Origin: Alphaproteobacteria bacterium
Lineage (GTDB): Bacteria; Pseudomonadota; Alphaproteobacteria; Rhodobacterales; Rhodobacteraceae
DNA: 6,382 nt
Assembly (NCBI GenBank): GCA_003695135.1
Contig: RFIR01000356.1
Location: 1 to 6,382, forward strand
Reading direction: 5' to 3'
A model generated the notes under the pieces. The model ran no database searches. It had not been told where the DNA came from and saw nothing but the letters and a program-made list of their open reading frames with translations. Of the stretch, positions 1-5,241 are shown one piece after another (position 1 is the first letter of the stretch; every line of letters begins with the position of its first letter). Position numbers and translations under genes: made by a program.

Positions 1-64
1 CCTCCAGCAGGCAGACATCGGTGAAGGTGCCACCGGAATCGACGCCGACTCGCCACCCGTTCAA
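1..64 (-). CDS. hyuA: Hydantoinase A / 5-oxoprolinase family protein, N-terminal fragment (runs off the window)
   Basis: Only the first 21 codons are in the window. They read M(TTG)-N-G-W-R-V-G-V-D-S-G-G-T-F-T-D-V-C-L-L-E. The VGVDSGGTFTD block is the N-terminal ATP-binding signature of the hydantoinase A/oxoprolinase family (Hydant_A_N region). Known members hydrolyse N-methylhydantoin or 5-oxoproline with ATP, usually with a HyuB partner; acetone and acetophenone carboxylase subunits share the same start. The start is TTG at 64-62. A GGGAG ribosome site at 72-76 lies 7 bases upstream, an in-frame stop at 116-118 closes the frame above it, and no in-frame ATG or GTG lies between. The gene follows the SDR gene by 85 bases on the same strand. 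The family call is firm for so short a fragment, but the substrate is not determined. Confidence 0.8.
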   Translation of the reverse strand, partial: MNGWRVGVDSGGTFTDVCLLE

Positions 65-71
65 AGGGATT

Positions 72-76
72 CTCCC
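72..76 (-). promoter_or_regulatory. Ribosome binding site that fixes the TTG start of the hydantoinase A gene
   Basis: The minus strand reads GGGAG here, with 7 bases to the TTG codon at 64-62. It supports a non-ATG start because no other in-frame start codon of the ATG or GTG type exists between the upstream stop (116-118) and the conserved VGVDSGGTFTD block. Confidence 0.6.
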
Positions 77-90
77 GTCGCTGGGGCGGC

Positions 91-119
91 AGCGTCGCAG
101 CCGGCAGGCGATGCGTCAA
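91..119 (-). promoter_or_regulatory. Weak promoter candidate upstream of the hydantoinase A gene
   Basis: The minus strand has TTGACG (119-114), a good -35 hexamer. A 17-base spacer leads to GACGCT (96-91), a poor -10. It lies in the 85-base gap after the SDR gene. The TTGACGC heptamer also occurs upstream of the SDR and the TAXI genes. The gene may equally be read through from the SDR gene, since no terminator is visible in the gap. Confidence 0.25.
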
Positions 120-133
120 GTTTTCGTGACCGC

Positions 134-151
134 GAGGCCGGCGGCGGCCTC
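134..151 (-). other. Perfect stem-loop overlapping the SDR stop codon
   Basis: GAGGCC (134-139) and GGCCTC (146-151) are perfect 6-bp arms around a 6-base loop. The structure overlaps the TGA stop of the SDR gene (152-150). No T-run follows on the minus strand, so it does not look like an intrinsic terminator. It could be an mRNA-stability or translation-coupling element, or chance in GC-rich DNA. Confidence 0.35.
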
Positions 152-860
152 AGTAGCGGTCCTCAAGCCGGCAGTTGACCAAGAGCTCGGCCACAGCCGC
201 GGTGTTGGGCAGGGCGAGCACGGTGGCCACCAGCTCGGCCAGATCGTCGGGGTCGATCATCTGCTCCGGCGCAATGGCGGAGACATCGGCGGTCAGATCG
301 GTGCGCACGAAGCTGGGGCAGAGCGTGGTCACACGGATGCCGTCAGCCCAGCCGATGCGCCGCGTGCCGTGCGACAGCGCCATCAGCGCGTGCTTGGTCA
401 TGTTGTAGGCGACGTTTTCATTGCGCACCCGCTTGCCGGAGAGCGAGGAGACATTGACGATGCGGCCCGTGCCGCTCCTGCGCAGATGCGGCAGGCATTC
501 GCGGGTCAGGAACAGCGGCCCCTTGCAGTTGACCGTCCAGATGCGGTCGAGCTCTTCCTCCTCGCCCGCCTCGATGGTGAAGGTGCTGCCCATGCCGGCA
601 TTGTTGACCAGCCCGTCGATGCGGCCCCAGCGCAACAGCGTGTCCGCCACCCAGGCCCGATGGGTGTCGCGGTCGGCGGCATCATAGGTGAAATGGCCGC
701 GCAGCGTGGTCTCGGCCCCGAGCGCGGCGGTCAGGCTGGCCTTGTCGCGCGCGCCGAGGCTGAGCGTGTAGCCGGCGCGGCCCAGCCGCCGCGCGATCGC
801 CAGCCCGATGCCGCGATTGGCCCCCGAGATCATGATGACGCGGCCCGATGGGTCGAGCAT
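150..860 (-). CDS. Classical short-chain dehydrogenase/reductase (SDR), 236 aa
   Basis: This is a cytosolic NAD(P)-dependent oxidoreductase of the classical SDR family, interconverting an alcohol and a carbonyl on an unidentified substrate. The Rossmann glycine motif is SGANRGIG (residues 12-19, Ser where Thr is usual). NNAG is at 86-89, the structural/catalytic Asn at 111 (VNCKG), the catalytic Ser at 139 (NVSSLSG), and the YxxxK pair is Tyr152/Lys156 (YNMTK). CPSFVRTDL at 181-189 replaces the common PGxVxT. The length fits the family. The ATG at 860 was chosen because AGGAG (867-871) sits 6 bases upstream and the Rossmann strand begins at residue 7; an in-frame ATG at 974 would add 38 residues unlike the family. 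The gene lies between a repeat-filled gap and the hydantoinase A gene, so it probably serves the same catabolic route. The fold is certain, the substrate unknown. Confidence 0.93.
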   Translation of the reverse strand: MLDPSGRVIMISGANRGIGLAIARRLGRAGYTLSLGARDKASLTAALGAETTLRGHFTYDAADRDTHRAWVADTLLRWGRIDGLVNNAGMGSTFTIEAGEEEELDRIWTVNCKGPLFLTRECLPHLRRSGTGRIVNVSSLSGKRVRNENVAYNMTKHALMALSHGTRRIGWADGIRVTTLCPSFVRTDLTADVSAIAPEQMIDPDDLAELVATVLALPNTAAVAELLVNCRLEDRY

Positions 861-888
861 GGCGGTCTCCTGATGGAATGGCTTATGG

Positions 889-930
889 CCTTGACACGCT
901 GTGTCCGGCAGAGCGTGGCCAGCGTCAAGG
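889..930. promoter_or_regulatory. Inverted repeat and -35-like motif in the SDR leader
   Basis: CCTTGAC (889-895) and GTCAAGG (924-930) form 7-bp inverted arms. The pairing can extend through CGCTG/CAGCG if two bases bulge. A smaller palindrome, GACAC-GCT-GTGTC (893-905), lies inside. On the minus strand the right arm contains TTGACGC (928-922), 68 bases upstream of the SDR start. A 17-base spacer puts GACACA at the -10 position, which is poor. This could be an operator or leader hairpin. Confidence 0.3.
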
Positions 931-1037
931 GCGGTACGTAAATCCCAAGATAGCTCCGCAGAACCTGGCTGCAAGCGGGTATCCCGAACTCGCGCAGCTT
1001 CCTGTTGATCAAGATCGCGCGCGCCAAAAATATTAGA

Positions 1038-1058
1038 AGAGACCCCTGCGAAACTCCG
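1038..1058 (+). repeat. Left terminal inverted repeat of the MITE-like element
   Basis: This 21-base sequence is matched without mismatch, in reverse complement, at 1231-1251. Going inward, the similarity stops abruptly at base 1059. Going outward, TATTAGA here against TATTGAAT on the other side is only loosely alike. Confidence 0.85.
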
Positions 1059-1183
1059 GCGCGACGGGGCATCCCAGGCAAGACGCGTTTTCTGCCAACG
1101 TGTACTGCGAGCGTAAAGTAATTAGAAAATAATTTCCCAATCAATATTTACCAAATAGATGAAAATCAGGAACAAACTTCGCT

Positions 1184-1204
1184 GGCGCCGCATTTCGCGG
1201 CGCC
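1184..1204. other. Perfect 8-bp stem-loop in repeat copy A
   Basis: GGCGCCGC (1184-1191) and GCGGCGCC (1197-1204) pair perfectly around the loop ATTTC. The pairing holds for RNA from either strand. It lies 26 bases inside the right terminal repeat. On the minus strand it is followed by a moderately T-rich stretch but not by a clean T-run, so it is a weak terminator candidate for the flavoprotein operon at most. Confidence 0.6.
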
Positions 1205-1230
1205 CGAGCGCAACGACGGGGTCTGGCTGT

Positions 1231-1251
1231 CGGAGTTTCGCAGGGGTCTCT
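1231..1251 (-). repeat. Right terminal inverted repeat of the MITE-like element
   Basis: This is the exact reverse complement of 1038-1058. The equivalent position in the second repeat copy (about 1359-1379) is decayed: it keeps TTCGCAG but has lost the GGGGTCTC end. Confidence 0.85.
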
Positions 1252-1255
1252 ATTC

Positions 1256-1373
1256 AATAACTTCGTAATCAATATTTATCAATCAACAGTGAAAATAGGA
1301 ACAGCGTCATCGGCGTCGCATTTCGCGGCGCCCGAGCGCAACGACGGGGTCTGGCAGGCCGGGCTTCGCAGAA
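1256..1373 (+). repeat. Direct repeat copy B (decayed right half of the same element)
   Basis: It begins four bases after the end of the intact element and repeats the element's right half with about three quarters identity outside a 39-base identical core (1317-1355). It stops in CGGGCTTCGCAG, a degraded version of the terminal repeat. No matching left half follows or precedes it. It is therefore a partial tandem copy: either a relic of an older insertion or a duplicated end. Confidence 0.75.
1312..1332. other. Stem-loop in repeat copy B, one pair changed to G-U
   Basis: GGCGTCGC (1312-1319) faces GCGGCGCC (1325-1332) around the same ATTTC loop as copy A. The single C-to-T change leaves a G-U pair in plus-strand RNA but a C-A mismatch in minus-strand RNA. 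Confidence 0.5.
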
Positions 1374-1376
1374 TAC

Positions 1377-1451
1377 CGCGTGGCAGCAGGAGGTTCGGGA
1401 GCGGAACCGGCCGGTCCGAAAACGCGACTCGTCCAGTCTCGATGCCACGCG
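1377..1451. repeat. 9-bp inverted repeat just downstream of the flavoprotein gene
   Basis: CGCGTGGCA (1377-1385) and TGCCACGCG (1443-1451) are perfect inverted arms 57 bases apart. The 10-bp palindrome ACCGGCCGGT (1406-1415) lies between them. The right arm starts 8 bases beyond the flavoprotein stop codon. In minus-strand RNA this could fold into a branched structure at the operon end. There is no T-run, so it is not a canonical terminator; it could protect the 3' end of the message. Confidence 0.35.
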
Positions 1452-1458
1452 ACATCGC

Positions 1459-2781
1459 TCATACGGCGCCATGCGCGCCGCGTCTGCGATGGAACCGGTC
1501 GACCGCGAAGGGCGCGGGATCGGCGACGGGCTCGCGGCCGGTGGCCAGCTGGGCCGCGAGCAGCCCGAGCCCCGGGCCGAGCCCGAAGCCGTGACCGGAC
1601 AGGCCGGTGGCCAGCGTCAGCCCCTCCAGCCCGCCGACCTCGCCCAGCAGCGGGACCTCGTCGGGCGAGACCTCGATCATGCCGCCCCAGCGTTCGACGA
1701 CCGGCACGCCCTGCAGTTTCGGGAAGATCCGCTGCGCCTCGGCGAGGATCGAATCGAGCAGCCGCGCATCGGGTACCGGGTCGAGCACGCGCGCCTGCTC
1801 CATCGGGCTGAACTGGTCCGGCCCCCAGCGGTGCCGGCCCAGCGCGCCGAAGAACTCCGGCCCCAGCCGGATCTTCACCATCCGCCAGCGGTCGCGCAAC
1901 AGCGGCAGATAGCGGAGGAAATGGGTGAAGGCGGCCGGGATCAGATCGAAGCGCGCCGCCCTTGTGCGACCCAGCGTGTAGCCGCCATCGAGCCGCGGCC
2001 GGATCGAGGCCATCGGCGTGCCGATCGGCCCGTCGGCGATGCGCGGGGCCGGCGCGGTGCGCTGGGCCTGGGACCGCACGGCGAGCTGGGGCAGCGACAG
2101 GCCGAGGTTTTCCAGAAACGGCCGGCACCACGCCCCGCCGGCGAGGATGACCCCGCTGCAATCAATGCGCCCGGCTTCGGTGATCACCCCGGTGACGCGG
2201 CCGCCCGCGGTTTCCAGCGTGCGCACGGCGAGGCGCTCGAAGATCTGCGCCCCCTCCGCCGCGGCCAGCCGCGCCAGCGCCGGCACCGCCAGCGCCGGCT
2301 CGGCATGCATGTCAGTCGGCGTCAGGATCGCGCCCCTGAAGGCGCGGTCGTCGCGGCCGATCAGCGCGTCGGTCTCGGCCGCGTTCAGCATCCGCGAGGT
2401 CAGCTGGAAGGGCTTGACGCTTTCCAGCCACGCCTCGTGTTCGGCCAGCTCCGCATCGGTGGCGGCGACATAGGCGATGCCCTTCTGGCGCAGGCCGAAA
2501 TCCTGCGCGCAGCGTTCGCCGAACTGCCGCCACAGCGCCTGGGCCTCCAGCATCAGCGGGACCTCGCGCAGATCGCGCCCCTGCAGCCGGATCCAGCCCC
2601 AGTTGCGCGAGGACTGCTCGCCGGCGATGCGGCCCTTCTCGCACAGTACCACCGGTATGCCCCACTGGGCCATCATCAGCGCCGCGGTCACGCCCACGAC
2701 GCCGCCACCGATCACCACGATCCCGGTCCGCTCCGGCGGCATGCGGTCGGGCTGCAGGGCAAATTCCGGCGAAGCAGTCAT
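1459..2781 (-). CDS. FAD-dependent oxidoreductase of the DAO/DadA fold, 440 aa
   Basis: This is a flavoprotein of the D-amino-acid oxidase/DadA/glycine-sarcosine oxidase superfamily, expected to oxidise a C-N bond of an amino acid or secondary amine. The dinucleotide fold opens with IVVIGGGVVG (residues 21-30, GxGxxG at Gly25/27/30), and the ribose-binding acid is Glu48. SSRNWGWIRLQGRD (57-70), AGGAWCRPF (214-222), ERWGGMIEVSPDEVPLLG (363-380) and SGHGFGLGPGLG (395-406) are family blocks, the last being the C-terminal flavin-binding stretch. No Cys occurs after residue 219, so the covalent flavin attachment of monomeric sarcosine oxidase is absent. No signal peptide is seen. The start at 2781 lacks a clear ribosome site; the next ATG at 2742 is no better. 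It follows the TRAP permease by 43 bases and likely acts on the imported solute. The true substrate is open. Confidence 0.92.
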   Translation of the reverse strand: MTASPEFALQPDRMPPERTGIVVIGGGVVGVTAALMMAQWGIPVVLCEKGRIAGEQSSRNWGWIRLQGRDLREVPLMLEAQALWRQFGERCAQDFGLRQKGIAYVAATDAELAEHEAWLESVKPFQLTSRMLNAAETDALIGRDDRAFRGAILTPTDMHAEPALAVPALARLAAAEGAQIFERLAVRTLETAGGRVTGVITEAGRIDCSGVILAGGAWCRPFLENLGLSLPQLAVRSQAQRTAPAPRIADGPIGTPMASIRPRLDGGYTLGRTRAARFDLIPAAFTHFLRYLPLLRDRWRMVKIRLGPEFFGALGRHRWGPDQFSPMEQARVLDPVPDARLLDSILAEAQRIFPKLQGVPVVERWGGMIEVSPDEVPLLGEVGGLEGLTLATGLSGHGFGLGPGLGLLAAQLATGREPVADPAPFAVDRFHRRRGAHGAV

Positions 2782-2824
2782 GGGCAGAGATTGAGCGATT
2801 GCGAAACCGGCGGCAAGCTCGGCA

Positions 2825-5179
2825 TCAGGTCGCCGGGCGCGGCGGCGGTTGGCGCCGGGCGACGAGCGCGTGCCAGCCGAGCAGGGCGAGCGCCACTGCC
2901 GCGGCGGGGTAATGGATCGCGGGCGGCTGCACCAGCACCAGCGCCGCGAGCGCAAGGCGCAGCGCCGTCTCGGCCACGCCCAGCCGCCGGCGGTCGTGCC
3001 GGGCCAGCGCGCTGGACAGCAGATAGAGCGCGAGGATCAGCCGCAGCAGGAGCAGACCGAGCGCACCCCAGTGATGGGTACCGTCATGGCCGGGCAGATA
3101 GGCGATCGCGCTCGCCTGCGGGTCGAGCACGGCCTGCGGGATCAGCAAGAGCTCGGGATACATGGCGAAGACGAAGGGGATGACGAACATGACGATGCCC
3201 GACTTGACCGCCGAGAAGCCGGTCGCCATCGGCTCGGCCCGGGTGATGGTCGCGGCGGCGAAGGCCGCAAGCGCCACCGGCGGGGTGATGGCGCTCGCCA
3301 CCGCGAAGTAGAAGATGAACATGTGCGCGGTGAAGATCGAGATGCCGAGCCCGGCCAGCACCGGCCCCATCAGGAGCGCGACATTGATGTAGGCCGGCAC
3401 CGCCGGCATGCCCATGCCGAGCACCACCGCGATCAGCATGGTCACGAACAGCGCCAGCAGCTGGAAGGCGGTGGAGCCGCCCTGGCCCAGCTCCAGCCCC
3501 TGCAGCCATTGCAGCACGCCGAGCGAGAAGAAGGTCGGCAGGCCGGTGAACTTGAGGCAGAAGTCGATGATCGAGACGGCGAGGAACATCAGATAGAGCG
3601 TCGAGATCAGGATGCCGGCATCCGACAGCGCGTCGATCAGCTTGCGCGGCCGCCGGCGCAGCCCGGGATCGACGAAGAGCAGCGCCATCAGCAGCAGCAC
3701 CGCCCACCAGCCGGCGCTGCCGGCATCGCCGACGGAATTCTGCAGCAGCCGCTGGAACCACGACAGGCTGACGATGCGGCAGCCATCGCCGTCGATCACC
3801 CGCTCCGCCCCAAGGATGCCGCCCAGAAGGCCGCAGCCGACATCCTCCTTGCTGGTCAGGAGCAGCACGAGGATCAGCAGGATCGGGCCGAAGATCATCA
3901 CCAGATTCAGCCAGTCCTGCCGGCTGAGATGCATGTCCTCGGTCATCTCGCCGATGGCCTCGATGCCCTGCTTGCGGGCCTGAAACACCACCGAGAGAAA
4001 CAGGCAGAAGAAATAGGCCAGCGCCGGGATCACCGCGGCGATGATCACCTCCGAATAGGGCACGGTGGTCAGCGCGGCCAGCACGAAGGCGGCCACCCCC
4101 ATCACGGGGGGCATGATCGAGCCGCCCGAAGACGCCGCCGCCTCCACCCCGCCGGCGAAGACCGGCGAGAAGCCGCGTTTGAGCATCATCGGGATGGTCA
4201 GCACGCCGGTCGACAGCACGTTGACGATCGGCCCGCCGGAGATGGTGCCGAACATGGCCGAGGAGACGATGGCCGCATGGGCCGGCCCGCCGCGCAGCTT
4301 GCGCTTCCAGCGGAAGGCGAGCTTGATCAGCGACTGCCCGCCGGCCGAGGCGCCGAACATCGAGCCCAGCACCAGATAGGGAAAGATGGTGTTGAGCATG
4401 ATGTCCATGAACCGCCCCAGCAAACCGGAGGCGTTGTTGACCAGGATGTCATGCACCTTGGGCCGGCCGTCCGACAGCAGCCGCGGCTCCCCGCCGAGCT
4501 TGGTCATCAGGTATTTGTTGATGTCCTCGGGGCCGTGATAGTACCACACCAGCACCGTGACGATGGTGTAGAGCGCGACGATCAGCGCCACCAGCACCAG
4601 CGGCAGGCCCCAGACCCGCACATTGTAGGCCAGGAAGACCAGCACCGAGATGCCGACGATCAGCACCAGCCAGCCGCCCGTGTTGCCGACGCATTGCGGG
4701 TTCTCGACCGTGGTCGGTGCCGGCAGCCCCATCATTTCGGCGATGTCCTGCTCGGCCTTCAGCGCCTCGGCCATCAGCCGCGCACGCTCGCCGGTGAACT
4801 GGTCGATCAGGCAGATCGATTCGATCTCGACCAGATAGGTCAGCGAGATGGTCAGCGCCGCGGCGACCAGCGCGATGTCGAGGACAAGGCCGAGCCAGCG
4901 CGCGACGACACGGTGATGCTCCAGATTGCGCCAGATCGAATGCCTCAGCGCCACGCAGATCATCATCGCGGCGAATGCGATGGGGTAGAACCATTCGGTG
5001 GGAAACTTGCGGATCCGGACCCAGTCGAGCCCGGTCAGATCGCGCAGCCCCTCATCGAGCCCGGGAATGCCGGGGATCGAGTTGAGCAGCCCGACGATGA
5101 CGATCACCACCGAAAGCCAGTAGAGCGCGCGCCGCCCCGGGCCGGGCGGTTTTTCGACCTCGCGCGACGCCTCGCTCAT
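2825..5179 (-). CDS. TAXI-type TRAP transporter fused permease (DctQM), 784 aa
   Basis: This is the inner-membrane part of a TRAP transporter, a secondary importer driven by an ion gradient that takes solute from a periplasmic binding protein. It is a fusion: a DctQ-like N-terminal part (hydrophobic segments near 19-38, 62-80, 96-117, 168-187 and 190-213) precedes the large DctM-like part (about 245-690), and two or three further segments follow at 703-770. Conserved blocks are GSMFGASAGG (272-281), SGGPIVNVLSTG (314-325), VEAAASSGGSIMPPVMG (345-361), GMGMPAVPAYINVA (588-601) and AITPPVALAAFAAATI (630-645). Two long loops carry Cys pairs, Cys123/Cys163 and Cys449/Cys467. The ATG at 5179 has GGGGAG 6 bases upstream (5186-5191). 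The gene follows the TAXI binding protein by 62 bases. Fused permeases of this kind pair typically with TAXI binding proteins, as here. Confidence 0.95.
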   Translation of the reverse strand: MSEASREVEKPPGPGRRALYWLSVVIVIVGLLNSIPGIPGLDEGLRDLTGLDWVRIRKFPTEWFYPIAFAAMMICVALRHSIWRNLEHHRVVARWLGLVLDIALVAAALTISLTYLVEIESICLIDQFTGERARLMAEALKAEQDIAEMMGLPAPTTVENPQCVGNTGGWLVLIVGISVLVFLAYNVRVWGLPLVLVALIVALYTIVTVLVWYYHGPEDINKYLMTKLGGEPRLLSDGRPKVHDILVNNASGLLGRFMDIMLNTIFPYLVLGSMFGASAGGQSLIKLAFRWKRKLRGGPAHAAIVSSAMFGTISGGPIVNVLSTGVLTIPMMLKRGFSPVFAGGVEAAASSGGSIMPPVMGVAAFVLAALTTVPYSEVIIAAVIPALAYFFCLFLSVVFQARKQGIEAIGEMTEDMHLSRQDWLNLVMIFGPILLILVLLLTSKEDVGCGLLGGILGAERVIDGDGCRIVSLSWFQRLLQNSVGDAGSAGWWAVLLLMALLFVDPGLRRRPRKLIDALSDAGILISTLYLMFLAVSIIDFCLKFTGLPTFFSLGVLQWLQGLELGQGGSTAFQLLALFVTMLIAVVLGMGMPAVPAYINVALLMGPVLAGLGISIFTAHMFIFYFAVASAITPPVALAAFAAATITRAEPMATGFSAVKSGIVMFVIPFVFAMYPELLLIPQAVLDPQASAIAYLPGHDGTHHWGALGLLLLRLILALYLLSSALARHDRRRLGVAETALRLALAALVLVQPPAIHYPAAAVALALLGWHALVARRQPPPRPAT

Positions 5180-5200
5180 CGGCGGCTCCCCGTTGCGTGT

Positions 5201-5222
5201 GGGGCCGGCCGTGACCGGCCCC
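5201..5222 (-). promoter_or_regulatory. Intercistronic stem-loop between binding protein and permease genes
   Basis: GGGGCCGG (5201-5208) and CCGGCCCC (5215-5222) are perfect 8-bp arms around CCGTGA. The structure sits 19 bases past the binding-protein stop and 9 bases before the permease ribosome site (5191-5186). No T-run follows. Such hairpins after binding-protein genes are known to block 3' decay and raise binding protein over permease. That role here is inference. Confidence 0.6.
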
Positions 5223-5241
5223 GGACCTCAACCCGCGCGAC

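Larger units (their letters stand above)
1038..1251. mobile_element. MITE-like non-autonomous insertion element (214 bp, 21-bp perfect terminal inverted repeats)
   Basis: Positions 1038-1058 (starting AGAGACCCCTGCGAAAC) are an exact reverse complement of 1231-1251 (ending GTTTCGCAGGGGTCTCT). Between them lie 172 bases with no credible gene. These bases include an AT-rich block (about 1111-1170) that contrasts with the GC-rich surroundings, and a perfect 8-bp stem-loop near the right end. Short length, long perfect terminal repeats and lack of a transposase are the hallmarks of a MITE, or of an insertion sequence deleted internally. Ends beginning GAGACC with GCGAAA inside recall some DDE-transposase insertion sequences, but I cannot assign the family. 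No convincing target-site duplication is visible (left flank ends TTAGA, right flank starts ATTCA). It sits between the flavoprotein and SDR genes and so separates two transcription units. Confidence 0.75.
1128..1251 (+). repeat. Direct repeat copy A (right half of the MITE-like element)
   Basis: This block reappears at an offset of 128 bases starting at 1256. The core 1189-1227 is identical to 1317-1355 over 39 bases. The AT-rich front part (AATCAATATTTA at 1139-1150) is also kept at 1267-1278, and GAAAAT..AGGAACA is shared with small indels. Copy A ends in the intact terminal repeat. Confidence 0.85.

Noticed and set aside
134..151. Intrinsic terminator after the SDR gene
   Set aside because: The stem overlaps the stop codon and no T-run follows on the minus strand.
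21..941. A 306-codon open frame on the plus strand, antisense to the SDR gene
   Set aside because: No recognisable domain, and the SDR motifs on the opposite strand are complete.
861..974. N-terminal extension of the SDR by 38 residues to an upstream ATG
   Set aside because: The extension does not resemble SDR N-termini, whereas the ATG at 860 has AGGAG at the right distance and places the Rossmann motif normally.
830..1144. A 104-codon minus-strand frame crossing the MITE end and the SDR leader
   Set aside because: It runs through the terminal inverted repeat and the SDR ribosome site into the SDR gene in another frame, without family resemblance. I treat it as chance.
1031..1254. TATT target-site duplication around the MITE-like element
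   Set aside because: TATT occurs at 1031-1034 and 1251-1254, but taking it would leave four unpaired bases (AGAA) at the left end only, so it is not a convincing duplication.
1038..1373. CRISPR array or phage attachment site
   Set aside because: There are only two repeat copies, each over 100 bases and diverged, with no regular spacers, no tRNA and no integrase nearby.
1269..1472. A 67-codon minus-strand frame covering repeat copy B
   Set aside because: Its content is repeat DNA with a Cys/Arg-rich product and no good ribosome site; there is no sign of a transposase fragment that I can recognise.
2782..2955. N-terminal extension of the flavoprotein into the 3' end of the permease gene
   Set aside because: The extra 58 residues are Arg-rich read-through of another frame of the permease gene; family proteins start shortly before the GxGxxG motif.
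1471..3183. A 570-codon open frame on the plus strand, antisense to the flavoprotein gene and the 3' end of the permease
   Set aside because: Low-complexity Arg/Ala/Gly/Pro-rich product with no motif; it mirrors the strong codon bias of the real gene opposite.
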